The notes beneath the pieces are model-generated. The model was not told where the DNA came from, made no database searches, and saw only the letters and a program-made list of their open reading frames with translations. 33,244 nt of DNA from a virus. The position numbers and the translations under genes are program-made. How positions within the stretch are numbered: the stretch's first letter is position 1; each line of letters begins with the position of its first letter. The DNA lies in IMG/VR virus record IMGVR_UViG_3300030118_003075, positions 1-33,244 of that record. One strand, given 5' to 3'. This document shows, piece after piece, positions 16,868 through 23,478 of this stretch.

Positions 16868-17114
16868 AATAATTAAACTAAAGGGTGCTGAGTTTACAGC
16901 TCCAACAGGATTAGCAGCTGCTAACTCTGCTGTTGATAGTCCATTAGTTAAAGTCTACCATACAGCAGCTGTTACAGTTACAGTTGTTACATCTGCTAAT
17001 GCTGCAGTAGGAAATACAACATTAGATGCTGGAGTACATTATATACAAAAAGCTCCAACAGATAAAATTTATGCAAGTGCTGGTAAATTCACTCCAGTAG
17101 CATTTGGAGATTAA
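16860..17114 (+). CDS. small beta-rich head-region protein, unknown
   Basis: 84 residues from GTG 16860, overlapping the end of gp68 by eight bases. It starts SRIIKLKGAEF and alternates hydrophobic and small residues in strands (LVKVYHTAAVTVTVVTSA, LDAGVHYIQKAPTDKIYAS), suggesting a compact all-beta fold. T4 has no gene between 68 and 21. Its place among capsid genes makes a small head component, such as a decoration or vertex protein, plausible; there is no sequence proof. No membrane segment or signal peptide is seen. Confidence 0.6.
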   Translation: MSRIIKLKGAEFTAPTGLAAANSAVDSPLVKVYHTAAVTVTVVTSANAAVGNTTLDAGVHYIQKAPTDKIYASAGKFTPVAFGD

Positions 17115-17117
17115 CAA

Positions 17118-17780
17118 ATGAAGCTAATATCAGAAACAACATTTGACCACATCAGACCAGTAATAACTGAAGCTAAAGATGGTAAAGGAAAAGATTACTT
17201 TATCGAAGGTATCTTTATGCAAGGTGGTATAAAAAACAGAAACGGTCGTATGTATCCAATGGAAACATTAGATAAGGAAGTACAAAGATACAACGACACA
17301 TTCGTAAAGAACAACAGAGCTTATGGTGAATTAGGACACCCAGACGGTCCAACCATAAACTTAGAAAGAGTCTCCCATATGATCAAAGACTTACGAAGAG
17401 AAGGTCAAGATTATATAGGAAAGGCAAAAGTCATGGACACACCATATGGTAAGATTGTTAAAAGTCTTATAGATGAAGGTGCATCTTTAGGTGTATCATC
17501 AAGAGGTATGGGATCCATTAGACAGACGCCTGAAGGTATCAACGAAGTGCAGGGTGATTTTCAGCTTGCGACTGCCGGTGATATCGTTGCAGATCCTTCT
17601 GCTCCTAACGCTTTTGTAAATGGAGTTATGGAAGGGGTAGAATGGATTTATGACGCTGCTTCCAATTCTTGGAAATCACAAGCTGTGGTAGAAGAGATTG
17701 TGAAGACTGGCAACGTAAATGCTAGAGAATTACAGGAGAAAAAGGTAGAATTGTTTGAAAAATTCCTAAATACCCTGTAA
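17118..17780 (+). CDS. 21: prohead core protease gp21
   Basis: 220 residues (T4: 212), start ATG three bases after the previous stop. Family marks are YFIEGIFMQGGIKNRNGRMYP, the catalytic His74 in AYGELGHPDGP, and the nucleophile serine in LGVSSRGMGS (Ser127 or Ser128). This is the assembly protease (S77/prohead protease fold) that cuts core proteins and the capsid protein before DNA packaging. The C-terminus is helical and charged, as in T4 where the protease processes itself. Neighbours 67, 68, 22 and 23 are its expected substrates. Confidence 0.95.
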   Translation: MKLISETTFDHIRPVITEAKDGKGKDYFIEGIFMQGGIKNRNGRMYPMETLDKEVQRYNDTFVKNNRAYGELGHPDGPTINLERVSHMIKDLRREGQDYIGKAKVMDTPYGKIVKSLIDEGASLGVSSRGMGSIRQTPEGINEVQGDFQLATAGDIVADPSAPNAFVNGVMEGVEWIYDAASNSWKSQAVVEEIVKTGNVNARELQEKKVELFEKFLNTL

Positions 17781-17790
17781 ACTAATAATT

Positions 17791-17798
17791 TATAAATA
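17791..17798 (+). promoter_or_regulatory. T4-type late promoter before scaffold and capsid genes
   Basis: Exact TATAAATA eleven bases after the gp21 stop and 41 bases before the gp22 ATG, with GAGGAG at 17827-17832 as ribosome binding site. It should drive gp22 and gp23, whose short 29-base intergenic gap contains no late promoter of its own. Confidence 0.85.
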
Positions 17799-17838
17799 AT
17801 ATACAAACGTATACACTCAAATTAACGAGGAGAAAAAA

Positions 17839-18885
17839 ATGGCTAATGAACTAGATAAGTTCGACAATGAAATCGAAGCTGTGGCCGAAGAGCAAGTAGA
17901 ACTTGACGAGTTTAAGGCCAGCGGTGAAAATTCAGAAATCGCTGACCCTGTGGTTAAAGGAAGCAATAAAAGACCTGCTGATAAAACAGTAGGATTTACT
18001 GCACCTAATCCAGGCGGAGCGGACGTAAAATCTGGATCAGAGTCTAAAGGAGAAGATTTAATTAGCGCTAAAGGAAGTAAAGCACCAGCACGTAAAGCAG
18101 ACAAAAGTGTTTCTGCTAACATGAAGGATGCTCCTAAAGTAGCTACTCCTGGACAAGGTTCAGGTGTCAAGGAAGATATCGACGCTATATTTGGTGAAGA
18201 TTTATCCGAAGACCTAAGAGAAAAAGCTGAGACAGTATTTGAAGCTGCTGTTAGTGCTAGAGTTGCTGAGATCAATACTCAATACTCTGAAGCATTTGAT
18301 GAGCAGATCAATGAAGCTAAAGAAGCAATCAAAGAAGACATGACTGGTAAACTTGATGAATACATCAATTACTTATCAGAGCAATGGTTAGAAGAGAATA
18401 AAGTTGCTATCGAGTCATCTTTAAAAGTCGAAGTTGCTGAATCTTTCATGTCTGGTCTAAAAGGATTAATAGAAGCACATAACGTGATTCTTCCTGAAGA
18501 TAACGAAACAGATGTTCTTGCATCTCTTGAATCAAGAGTAGAAGAACTAGAAGGTAAACTTGAAGAGGAAACTAGTGAGAAAATAGGTCTTGCTAATGAA
18601 CTCATCGAGTCACAAGTACAGAACATATTTGCTGAAGCTGTAGATGGCTTAGCAGATACTCAGATTGAAAAACTCCGTGCTCTATCGGAAGGACTTGATT
18701 ATGAGAACGTCGAGGATTTCTCTAACAAACTTAACACTTTGAAAGAGTCATACCTTGAGGACAAACAGGCTAAAACATCAGACTTGTCTGATGAAGACCC
18801 AGTGGAGCTTGACGAAGAAGTTAAGTCTCTTCCAGGTGGCATGGCCAAGTATGCTGACGCGATTTCGCGAACAGTTAGGAAATAA
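17839..18885 (+). CDS. 22: prohead scaffold protein gp22
   Basis: 348 residues (T4: 269). The N-terminal third is polar and disordered with Lys/Gly/Ala/Ser. From residue about 110 the protein is almost wholly helical and acidic with heptad-like runs (LREKAETVFEAAVSARVAEI, then LASLESRVEELEGKLEEE), as expected of the major scaffold of T4-like proheads. It is located directly before the capsid gene and after the protease. The C-terminal SLPGGMAKYADAISRTVRK is the conserved scaffold-to-capsid contact end. It is removed by gp21 after assembly. Confidence 0.9.
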   Translation: MANELDKFDNEIEAVAEEQVELDEFKASGENSEIADPVVKGSNKRPADKTVGFTAPNPGGADVKSGSESKGEDLISAKGSKAPARKADKSVSANMKDAPKVATPGQGSGVKEDIDAIFGEDLSEDLREKAETVFEAAVSARVAEINTQYSEAFDEQINEAKEAIKEDMTGKLDEYINYLSEQWLEENKVAIESSLKVEVAESFMSGLKGLIEAHNVILPEDNETDVLASLESRVEELEGKLEEETSEKIGLANELIESQVQNIFAEAVDGLADTQIEKLRALSEGLDYENVEDFSNKLNTLKESYLEDKQAKTSDLSDEDPVELDEEVKSLPGGMAKYADAISRTVRK

Positions 18886-18914
18886 TTCGTATTATATTTT
18901 AAGGGGAAATTAAA

Positions 18915-20240
18915 ATGGAATCAAACTACGAAGCACTCCAAAACAAGTGGCAGCCAATTATTGAGCATACAGACTTACCTGAAATTTCAGATAGTCACAA
19001 AAAATCAGTAACTGCTGTTTGTTTGGAAAACACAGAGAGAGCAATTGCAGAAGATAAAGGTTTTTCACCTAACAATCTTTTAGCAGAGGCTCCAACAAAC
19101 GCAACTGGTTCAAACATAGATAACTATGACCCAGTTTTAATTAGCTTAGTACGTAGAGCAATGCCAAACTTAGTCGCTTATGACTTAGTTGGTGTTCAGC
19201 CAATGACTGGTCCTACAGGTTTAATATTTGCTATGAGAAGCAGATATACAAACCAGACTGGTGATGAGGCTTTCTATAACGAAGCAAACTCAGAATTCTC
19301 TACAGTAGTAGCAGGTTCTGGTAACAATACCTTAGGTCAATCACAAGACGGTACTCAGCCATCAGGTAACAGTACTTCTTATAACTTTGCAGAAGGTATG
19401 TCAACAGCTCAAGCAGAAACTCTTGGTGAATCTGGAAACAGTGCTTTTGCTGAAATGGCTTTCTCAATTGAGAAAATTGCTGTTACAGCTAAGTCAAGAG
19501 CTCTAAAAGCTGAGTACTCAATGGAACTAGCTCAGGATCTAAAAGCTATTCATGGCTTAGATGCTGAAACAGAACTTGCAAACATCTTATCAACAGAGAT
19601 TTTAGCAGAGATCAACAGAGAGATCGTCAGAACAGTTAACTTAGTTGCTGTTACTGGTGCTCAACAAAATGTTAGCTCAGCTGGATCTTTCGACTTAGAC
19701 GTTGATTCAAATGGTAGATGGATGGTTGAGAAGTTCAAAGGTTTAATGTTCCAAATTGAGAGAGAAGCTAATGAGATCGCAAGAGGAACAAGAAGAGGTA
19801 AAGGTAACATCATGTTATGTTCATCCGATGTCGCTTCTGCTCTTCAAATGGCTGGCGTGTTAGATTACACACCTGCTTTAAACTCTAACAACTTACAAGT
19901 TGATGACACAGGCTCAACATTTGCTGGTGTCCTTAACGGAAGAATTAGAGTGTTCATCGATCCATACTTTGCTCCAAGTTCAGGTATTCACTACATGACT
20001 GTTGGTTACAAAGGATCAAGCGCTTTTGATGCTGGATTATTCTACTGCCCATACGTTCCACTACAAATGGTGAGAGCGGTTGGTGAGAATACATTCCAAC
20101 CAAAAATTGGATTCAAAACTAGGTATGGAGTTGTTGAAAACCCATTCGCTAGAGGTACTGATGCACTAAGTGCTGCAGGTGCTCTTGATGACAATGCTAA
20201 CAAATACTACAGAAGAGTATTAGTTAAAAACATAATGTAA
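18915..20240 (+). CDS. 23: major capsid protein gp23
   Basis: 441 residues (T4: 521; marine forms are shorter). LQNKWQPIIEHTDLPEISDS near the start, IDNYDPVLISLVRRAMPNLVAYDLVGVQPM and the C-terminal YYRRVLVKNIM are diagnostic. Residues 56-58 (LAE) followed by APTNATGSN fit the T4 protease rule (Leu/Ile-x-Glu), so processing after Glu58 is expected. AAGGGG about nine bases before ATG is the ribosome binding site. It is the end of the head operon and is followed by a strong terminator. It builds the HK97-fold shell. Confidence 0.97.
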   Translation: MESNYEALQNKWQPIIEHTDLPEISDSHKKSVTAVCLENTERAIAEDKGFSPNNLLAEAPTNATGSNIDNYDPVLISLVRRAMPNLVAYDLVGVQPMTGPTGLIFAMRSRYTNQTGDEAFYNEANSEFSTVVAGSGNNTLGQSQDGTQPSGNSTSYNFAEGMSTAQAETLGESGNSAFAEMAFSIEKIAVTAKSRALKAEYSMELAQDLKAIHGLDAETELANILSTEILAEINREIVRTVNLVAVTGAQQNVSSAGSFDLDVDSNGRWMVEKFKGLMFQIEREANEIARGTRRGKGNIMLCSSDVASALQMAGVLDYTPALNSNNLQVDDTGSTFAGVLNGRIRVFIDPYFAPSSGIHYMTVGYKGSSAFDAGLFYCPYVPLQMVRAVGENTFQPKIGFKTRYGVVENPFARGTDALSAAGALDDNANKYYRRVLVKNIM

Positions 20241-20260
20241 TAGTAATTACTATAATGTTT

Positions 20261-20288
20261 AAAGGAGGCTTCGGCCTCCTTTTTTTTT
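20261..20288 (+). terminator. strong rho-independent terminator after capsid gene
   Basis: AAAGGAGGC, loop TTCG, GCCTCCTTT, then an eight-base T-run ending at 20288. A nine-base-pair GC-rich stem closed by the very stable UUCG loop with a T-run is a textbook terminator. It separates late head genes from the next block. Confidence 0.95.
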
Positions 20289-20296
20289 GTCTTTAC

Positions 20297-20353
20297 CTGT
20301 TGACTTCAAATCGGATATTGGAGATAATAGTTGTATGTTAAGTAAGGAGAAAA
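20297..20353 (+). repeat. promoter/leader cassette, copy A
   Basis: A 57-base unit repeated at 20947-21003. The first 16 bases and the last 31 bases are identical in both copies; only the ten bases in the promoter spacer differ. It holds the -35, -10, leader and ribosome binding site (AAGGAG 20344-20349) of the gene at 20359. The conservation of leader as well as promoter suggests functional constraint or recent duplication. Confidence 0.85.
20300..20328 (+). promoter_or_regulatory. sigma-70-type early promoter A
   Basis: TTGACT (20300-20305), a 17-base spacer and GATAAT (20323-20328): near-consensus host vegetative promoter immediately behind the capsid gene terminator. The predicted transcription start is near 20335. 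Confidence 0.85.
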
Positions 20354-20358
20354 AAGAA

Positions 20359-20556
20359 ATGAGTAATCACGTAAACGAAATAGTCCTTGAGCAAATCTTG
20401 GACGATGTGTTAGACCTTCATAAGGGTGACATTTGGAATGTAATCTTTGCAATTGAGAATGAGTTTGGTATTGAACATTTACCTAACCCAGCTGATGGTG
20501 AAGATGGTTTTATCAACAAGCTAGTAGAGCTTAGATTTGAAGCGAGGTGCATATAA
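20359..20556 (+). CDS. small acidic protein, unknown (early island gene 1)
   Basis: 65 residues from ATG 20359, nine bases after AAGGAG. It is acidic and helical (VNEIVLEQILDDVLDLHKGDIWNVIF) with no recognised family. An in-frame ATG at 20335 (MLSKEKKE...) lies almost exactly at the predicted transcription start and would give a leaderless longer form of 73 residues; the ribosome-binding-site start is preferred. It sits downstream of early promoter A. The stop overlaps the next start. Its function is unknown; small acidic early phage proteins often bind host proteins, but nothing here proves that. Confidence 0.65.
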   Translation: MSNHVNEIVLEQILDDVLDLHKGDIWNVIFAIENEFGIEHLPNPADGEDGFINKLVELRFEARCI

Positions 20557-20945
20557 TGAAATTTGTAGAAAGATTTAACGATTGGAGTGTCCGTAAGTAT
20601 GACGGAGCTGAAATGGTAATTGATGGTGAGTTCTATCACGGAATGATAACTGAGTTATCTGAAGAAGGTATAGAGTTTTTACCATTCACTATAGATCATG
20701 AATACAAACATAACGATCCAAGAAATAGTTATGATAAGATTTGGATTCATATGGAAAACTTTGACAAATATAAGTTAGAGATATGGGATGAGGCTAGAGG
20801 ATGTGATAATTCTGCTATTGGTGTTTCAGGATGTTTTGAACCTTGGAGACATGTATGGCCAGAAGAGAACATGGCTGTCAAAACCATGACAGGAACATAC
20901 TTAAAGTCATTAGAACCTAAACAGTTGGAAATTAATTTTGGATAA
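20556..20945 (+). CDS. hypothetical protein (early island gene 2)
   Basis: 129 residues from ATG 20556, which overlaps the TAA of the upstream gene; GAGG lies about eight bases before. A TTG three codons upstream is an unlikely start. The sequence is rich in Trp, His and acidic residues (FNDWSVRKYDGAEMVIDGEFYHG, then KIWIHMENFDKYKLEIWDEARG, FEPWRHVWPEE). It looks like a soluble mixed alpha/beta domain, no signal peptide or membrane segment. I recognise no family. It is co-transcribed with gene 1 of the island. Confidence 0.6.
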   Translation: MKFVERFNDWSVRKYDGAEMVIDGEFYHGMITELSEEGIEFLPFTIDHEYKHNDPRNSYDKIWIHMENFDKYKLEIWDEARGCDNSAIGVSGCFEPWRHVWPEENMAVKTMTGTYLKSLEPKQLEINFG

Positions 20946-20946
20946 A

Positions 20947-21003
20947 CTGTTGACTTCAAATCAAGAATTTAGGATAATAGTTGTATGTTAAGTAAGGAGA
21001 AAA
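20947..21003 (+). repeat. promoter/leader cassette, copy B
   Basis: Second copy of the 57-base unit described at 20297-20353, placed two bases after the stop of island gene 2. Identical over 16 bases at the left and 31 at the right. It includes AAGGAG at 20994-20999. Confidence 0.85.
20950..20978 (+). promoter_or_regulatory. sigma-70-type early promoter B
   Basis: TTGACT (20950-20955), 17-base spacer, GATAAT (20973-20978), the same boxes and spacing as promoter A. It should start transcription near 20985 and drive the genes at 21006 and 21527. Confidence 0.85.
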
Positions 21004-21005
21004 GC

Positions 21006-21527
21006 ATGGAAAATTTTGAGATAATTAGAGACTACTACAGACAGTTTGATCTGAAGAAAGAAGATAGATATGAAGCACCTAATGGTGTGTCAGCTGACGA
21101 CAGTTATGTGTTAGCTGGTAGAAGCCATAGATGTCTTGGTCCTGGTAGAGAGCGTGGATTGTTTACTAACAGAAACGCTACTGAAGCAGATAGACTTTCT
21201 GCAAAGTTTCCTTCATACGAAGGTGATTCAGTTGAAGGTTCTGCTAAGAAGGCTTTCTTTGATGGCGATATTGTTAGATGGAAGTCTAATGGTAGAATAC
21301 CTTTCGGTGATATGTTGCTTGACTTCTATCACTGTGGATACATTACTAAGGATCAGATGATTGAGTCAGCTATCCTTCAAGAGAAAGGTAATGAAGACTT
21401 TTGGGATAACATGACTACTAAAAGATATGTAGATGAAGAAACTGGTCAGCATATGGTTAGGTTCGTACCAGGTGAGTCTTCTTTCAAAGAAGAAGTTGAA
21501 TATACTAACCAAAGGAGTGTAGCGTAA
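21006..21527 (+). CDS. hypothetical protein (early island gene 3)
   Basis: 173 residues from ATG 21006, six bases after AAGGAG. An in-frame ATG at 20985 (MLSKEKS...) lies at the predicted transcription start, as in copy A, giving a possible 180-residue form. It is charged and soluble, with Gly/Arg-rich patches (LAGRSHRCLGPGRERGLFTNR) and aromatic segments (FGDMLLDFYHCGYITKDQM). No family is recognised and no membrane or signal segment is seen. The stop overlaps the next gene (TAATG). Confidence 0.65.
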   Translation: MENFEIIRDYYRQFDLKKEDRYEAPNGVSADDSYVLAGRSHRCLGPGRERGLFTNRNATEADRLSAKFPSYEGDSVEGSAKKAFFDGDIVRWKSNGRIPFGDMLLDFYHCGYITKDQMIESAILQEKGNEDFWDNMTTKRYVDEETGQHMVRFVPGESSFKEEVEYTNQRSVA

Positions 21528-21949
21528 TGTTAGAGTGGGATCAATTATCAGAGAAGGAGCAACTGCTCCAGTATATCTCAGACGAGTACAAGCGTGCTTA
21601 TGGCATGAGACCTAGAGGCGACTTCTATAACAATAGAACTGTCGAGCAGCTTAGAGTTGATCTTGATGAGCTCAATAAGTATGCTAACGAGCAGTATGAG
21701 ATTGAGAAGGCTCATGAAGTTGAAAAACTTGAAGAGTTTGAAGAAAAACTATTCTGGATTCAACAAGAGCTTGGTGCTGAGAATAGAATGCAAGCTCTTA
21801 GATGGGTAATTCAAGATGATGAGTATGCTCAAACAGATCCAGGATACTTCATGTATATGAATGGATTCTCTGAGTATACTAATGACGCTGCAAGATATCT
21901 TCTTCAAGATATCATCACAATCAATAAGCAATTAGCTGTTGACTTATAA
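21527..21949 (+). CDS. hypothetical helical protein (early island gene 4)
   Basis: 140 residues, ATG overlapping the upstream TAA, with AAAGGAG before it. It is highly charged and helical, with a coiled-coil-like stretch (VEQLRVDLDELNKYANEQYEIEKAHEVEKLEEFEEKL, residues about 40-75, in shorter heptads) and an acidic overall composition. No family is recognised. Its TAA stop is embedded in a late promoter (TATAAATA 21945-21952), so the island ends exactly where the next late unit begins. Confidence 0.65.
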   Translation: MLEWDQLSEKEQLLQYISDEYKRAYGMRPRGDFYNNRTVEQLRVDLDELNKYANEQYEIEKAHEVEKLEEFEEKLFWIQQELGAENRMQALRWVIQDDEYAQTDPGYFMYMNGFSEYTNDAARYLLQDIITINKQLAVDL

Positions 21950-21952
21950 ATA
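21945..21952 (+). promoter_or_regulatory. T4-type late promoter overlapping a stop codon
   Basis: Exact TATAAATA; its bases 3-5 are the stop codon of island gene 4. Expected transcription start is near 21958, at the foot of the first leader hairpin. It drives the gene at 22033 and probably gp3. Confidence 0.8.
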
Positions 21953-21958
21953 CAATTA

Positions 21959-22001
21959 GCATATACTGATATGCAAGTCGGGGGAGTCATGACTCCCACC
22001 G
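21959..22001 (+). promoter_or_regulatory. two-hairpin 5' leader of a late transcript
   Basis: Two stems in tandem directly behind the late promoter. The first is GCATAT, loop ACTG, ATATGC (21959-21974). The second is centred on the perfect palindrome GGGAGTCATGACTCCC (21982-21997), with flanking CGG/CCG able to extend it to 21979-22001. No T-run follows, so a terminator is unlikely. A 5'-end structure protecting mRNA or regulating translation is the simplest reading; the palindrome could also bind a dimeric protein. Confidence 0.5.
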
Positions 22002-22032
22002 GCGATATTGACACATACACACAGGAGGAATT

Positions 22033-22269
22033 ATGTCAGATAAGAAATCAGGCTATGAGATAAGAGCCGACTTGCTTTCGCAAGCTCAGGGGTTATTGCA
22101 AGATAACAGACACGCAATCACAGACAAATATCACAATATGGTTTGTAGAGCACAAGAACAGAAAGATGTTCCTTGGCCGGAATATCCATCGGAGTTAATG
22201 ACTCCAATGACTGCTCAAGATGTTATCAATGTTGCAAAACAGTTTAACGATTTTGTAAATAGCAAATAA
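22033..22269 (+). CDS. small conserved marine T4-like phage protein, unknown
   Basis: 78 residues, with AGGAGG four bases before the ATG. The N-terminus (SGYEIRADLLSQAQGLLQDNRHAI) and C-terminus (MTAQDVINVAKQFNDFVNSK) belong to a small helical protein that I recall as recurring in marine T4-like phages near virion genes; this is memory of a family, not a search. No catalytic motif is seen. It is expressed from the late promoter at 21945, suggesting a late role, possibly in assembly. Confidence 0.65.
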   Translation: MSDKKSGYEIRADLLSQAQGLLQDNRHAITDKYHNMVCRAQEQKDVPWPEYPSELMTPMTAQDVINVAKQFNDFVNSK

Positions 22270-22275
22270 TTCAAC

Positions 22276-22293
22276 GGGGCATTAACTTGCCCC
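22276..22293 (+). terminator. hairpin between small late gene and gp3
   Basis: GGGGCA, loop TTAACT, TGCCCC: a six-base-pair GC-rich stem seven bases after the stop codon. No T-run follows (CTACAAGG), so it may attenuate, or protect the 3' end, rather than terminate fully. Confidence 0.5.
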
Positions 22294-22316
22294 CTACAAG
22301 GAAGATAAATACCGAT

Positions 22317-22829
22317 ATGGCAATTCAACCAACAAATACAAACTTCCTAGCACAAGTAGGTGGTAAGTTTGTCATCAAAAAAATACCAAATGTAAATTAT
22401 TTTATACAAAATGTAGCACTGCCTTCAGTCGATGTTGGTCAATTAGAAGTAGCTACTCCTTTAAGTAATAGAATAAAATATCCTGGAGACCTAATAACTT
22501 ATGGTGATCTAGTTGTTACATTTAGAGTTGATGAAGATTTGAATAATTATAATGAATTATATAATTGGATCCTATCGTTTTCAAGAGTAGAAGATTTTGA
22601 GAAAAGTACTGCTTGGACCAATGAACAATCACCTGGAAGTGATGACAGAGTATTCAGTGACGCGACATTAACAATATTAAACAGTGCCATGAATCCAAAC
22701 AAGGAAATACAATTTACAGACGTATATCCTTCATCCCTATCAGATCTGCCCTTCACTACTCAGGCAGCAGACATTGATTACATTGAGTGTACAGCAACAT
22801 TTAGATATAGAAGTTTTAAAATTACATAA
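22317..22829 (+). CDS. 3: tail tube terminator gp3-like
   Basis: 170 residues from ATG 22317, behind AAGGAAG. A longer in-frame reading from about 22287 would run through the upstream hairpin and is rejected. The start (QPTNTNFLAQVGGKFVIKKIP) and VTFRVDEDLNNYNELYNWI, LTILNSAMNP and DIDYIECTATFRYRSF correspond in order to the pattern of T4 gp3 (176 residues; F-VDEDL---YKW, then a Y/F-rich last strand). gp3 caps the finished tail tube. Marine T4-like phages often place gp3 between gp23 and uvsY/uvsW, as here. A related tube-type virion protein cannot be excluded. Confidence 0.75.
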   Translation: MAIQPTNTNFLAQVGGKFVIKKIPNVNYFIQNVALPSVDVGQLEVATPLSNRIKYPGDLITYGDLVVTFRVDEDLNNYNELYNWILSFSRVEDFEKSTAWTNEQSPGSDDRVFSDATLTILNSAMNPNKEIQFTDVYPSSLSDLPFTTQAADIDYIECTATFRYRSFKIT

Positions 22830-23078
22830 TTGAATCAAAGAAAAAGAAGAGCGCTGAAAGAAGCGACAGTCGATACGTTTTTAGGAACATTAATAATGTT
22901 TCCTTTGAACTTTCTTATTGTATATATTTGCCTAGAACTGTTGTCTTTTAATGCGTTACAGATTACAATAGCCAGTACGGCAACATTGTTTATTGTTGCT
23001 GTATGGAGAAAAGCAACTGTAAGATTATATTTTGAGAAAAAGTATGACACTAGAAGAAATACAAACATTATGGAGTAA
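22830..23078 (+). CDS. small two-helix membrane protein (DUF7220-like)
   Basis: 82 residues from TTG 22830, directly after the gp3 stop, with no visible ribosome binding site; translation probably depends on coupling. A basic start (NQRKRRALKEAT) precedes two membrane helices, residues 17-38 and 42-59, and a basic C-terminus (RKATVRLYFEKKYDTRR). The pattern of short basic N-terminus, hairpin of two helices and Arg/Lys end resembles the DUF7220 family of small phage membrane proteins. Function is unknown. The last 35 bases overlap the uvsY start. Confidence 0.6.
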   Translation: MNQRKRRALKEATVDTFLGTLIMFPLNFLIVYICLELLSFNALQITIASTATLFIVAVWRKATVRLYFEKKYDTRRNTNIME

Positions 23079-23478
23079 AGATGCTCCTGTCGATAGAACA
23101 GAGCTAGCAACAGAGGCTAGTAGAATTCCACAATTACATTCTAAGTATTTTAAAATCTTTTCAACAGAAAGATTGATACTTAAGAAGATGGAACAAGAAT
23201 CAAAACAACTATGGAAAGATTTATGGGAATACTATCAAGGCAACTTTGACTATGAAGAGTTAAAAGAAAGAGGATGGGATCAAGTAAATCAAAGAATACT
23301 AAAAGCAGACTTAGGTATTCATATAGACGCAAATCAAAATTGGATTGATAATAACCTAAAGGTAGCATATCAAAAAGAGAAAGTTGATTTCCTAGAAGCA
23401 ATAATTAAGTCTTTAAACAATAGAGGTTTCAACATCAACGCAGCAATCCAATGGGAGAAGTTTAAAGTTGGTATCTAA
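23044..23478 (+). CDS. uvsY: recombination mediator UvsY
   Basis: 144 residues from ATG 23044 (T4: 137). An upstream in-frame start at 23032 (MRKS) is possible. TLEEIQTLWSKDAPVDRTELATEASRIPQLHSKY matches the conserved first half of UvsY, and the second half (LERG-type: ELKERGWDQVNQRILKADLG) is also characteristic. UvsY loads the UvsX recombinase onto gp32-covered single-stranded DNA in recombination-dependent replication. It overlaps the membrane protein upstream and the uvsW start downstream (TAATG). Confidence 0.9.
   Translation: MTLEEIQTLWSKDAPVDRTELATEASRIPQLHSKYFKIFSTERLILKKMEQESKQLWKDLWEYYQGNFDYEELKERGWDQVNQRILKADLGIHIDANQNWIDNNLKVAYQKEKVDFLEAIIKSLNNRGFNINAAIQWEKFKVGI

Noticed and set aside
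22008-22036. TTGACA as a -35 box before the gene at 22033
   Set aside because: The matching -10 position (TTATGT) would fall on the start codon, so it cannot drive that gene.
22304-22311. GATAAATA as a late promoter before gp3
   Set aside because: One mismatch, only six bases before the ATG and overlapping the ribosome binding site; a transcript would start inside the gene.
22287-22316. Longer N-terminus for gp3
   Set aside because: It would begin inside the GGGGCA/TGCCCC hairpin; ATG 22317 has AAGGAAG and the conserved QPTNTNF start.
20241-22320. tRNA gene or attachment site near the capsid gene terminator or the 21959-22001 hairpins
   Set aside because: The stems do not form a cloverleaf, no CCA or anticodon arm is seen, and no integrase is present.
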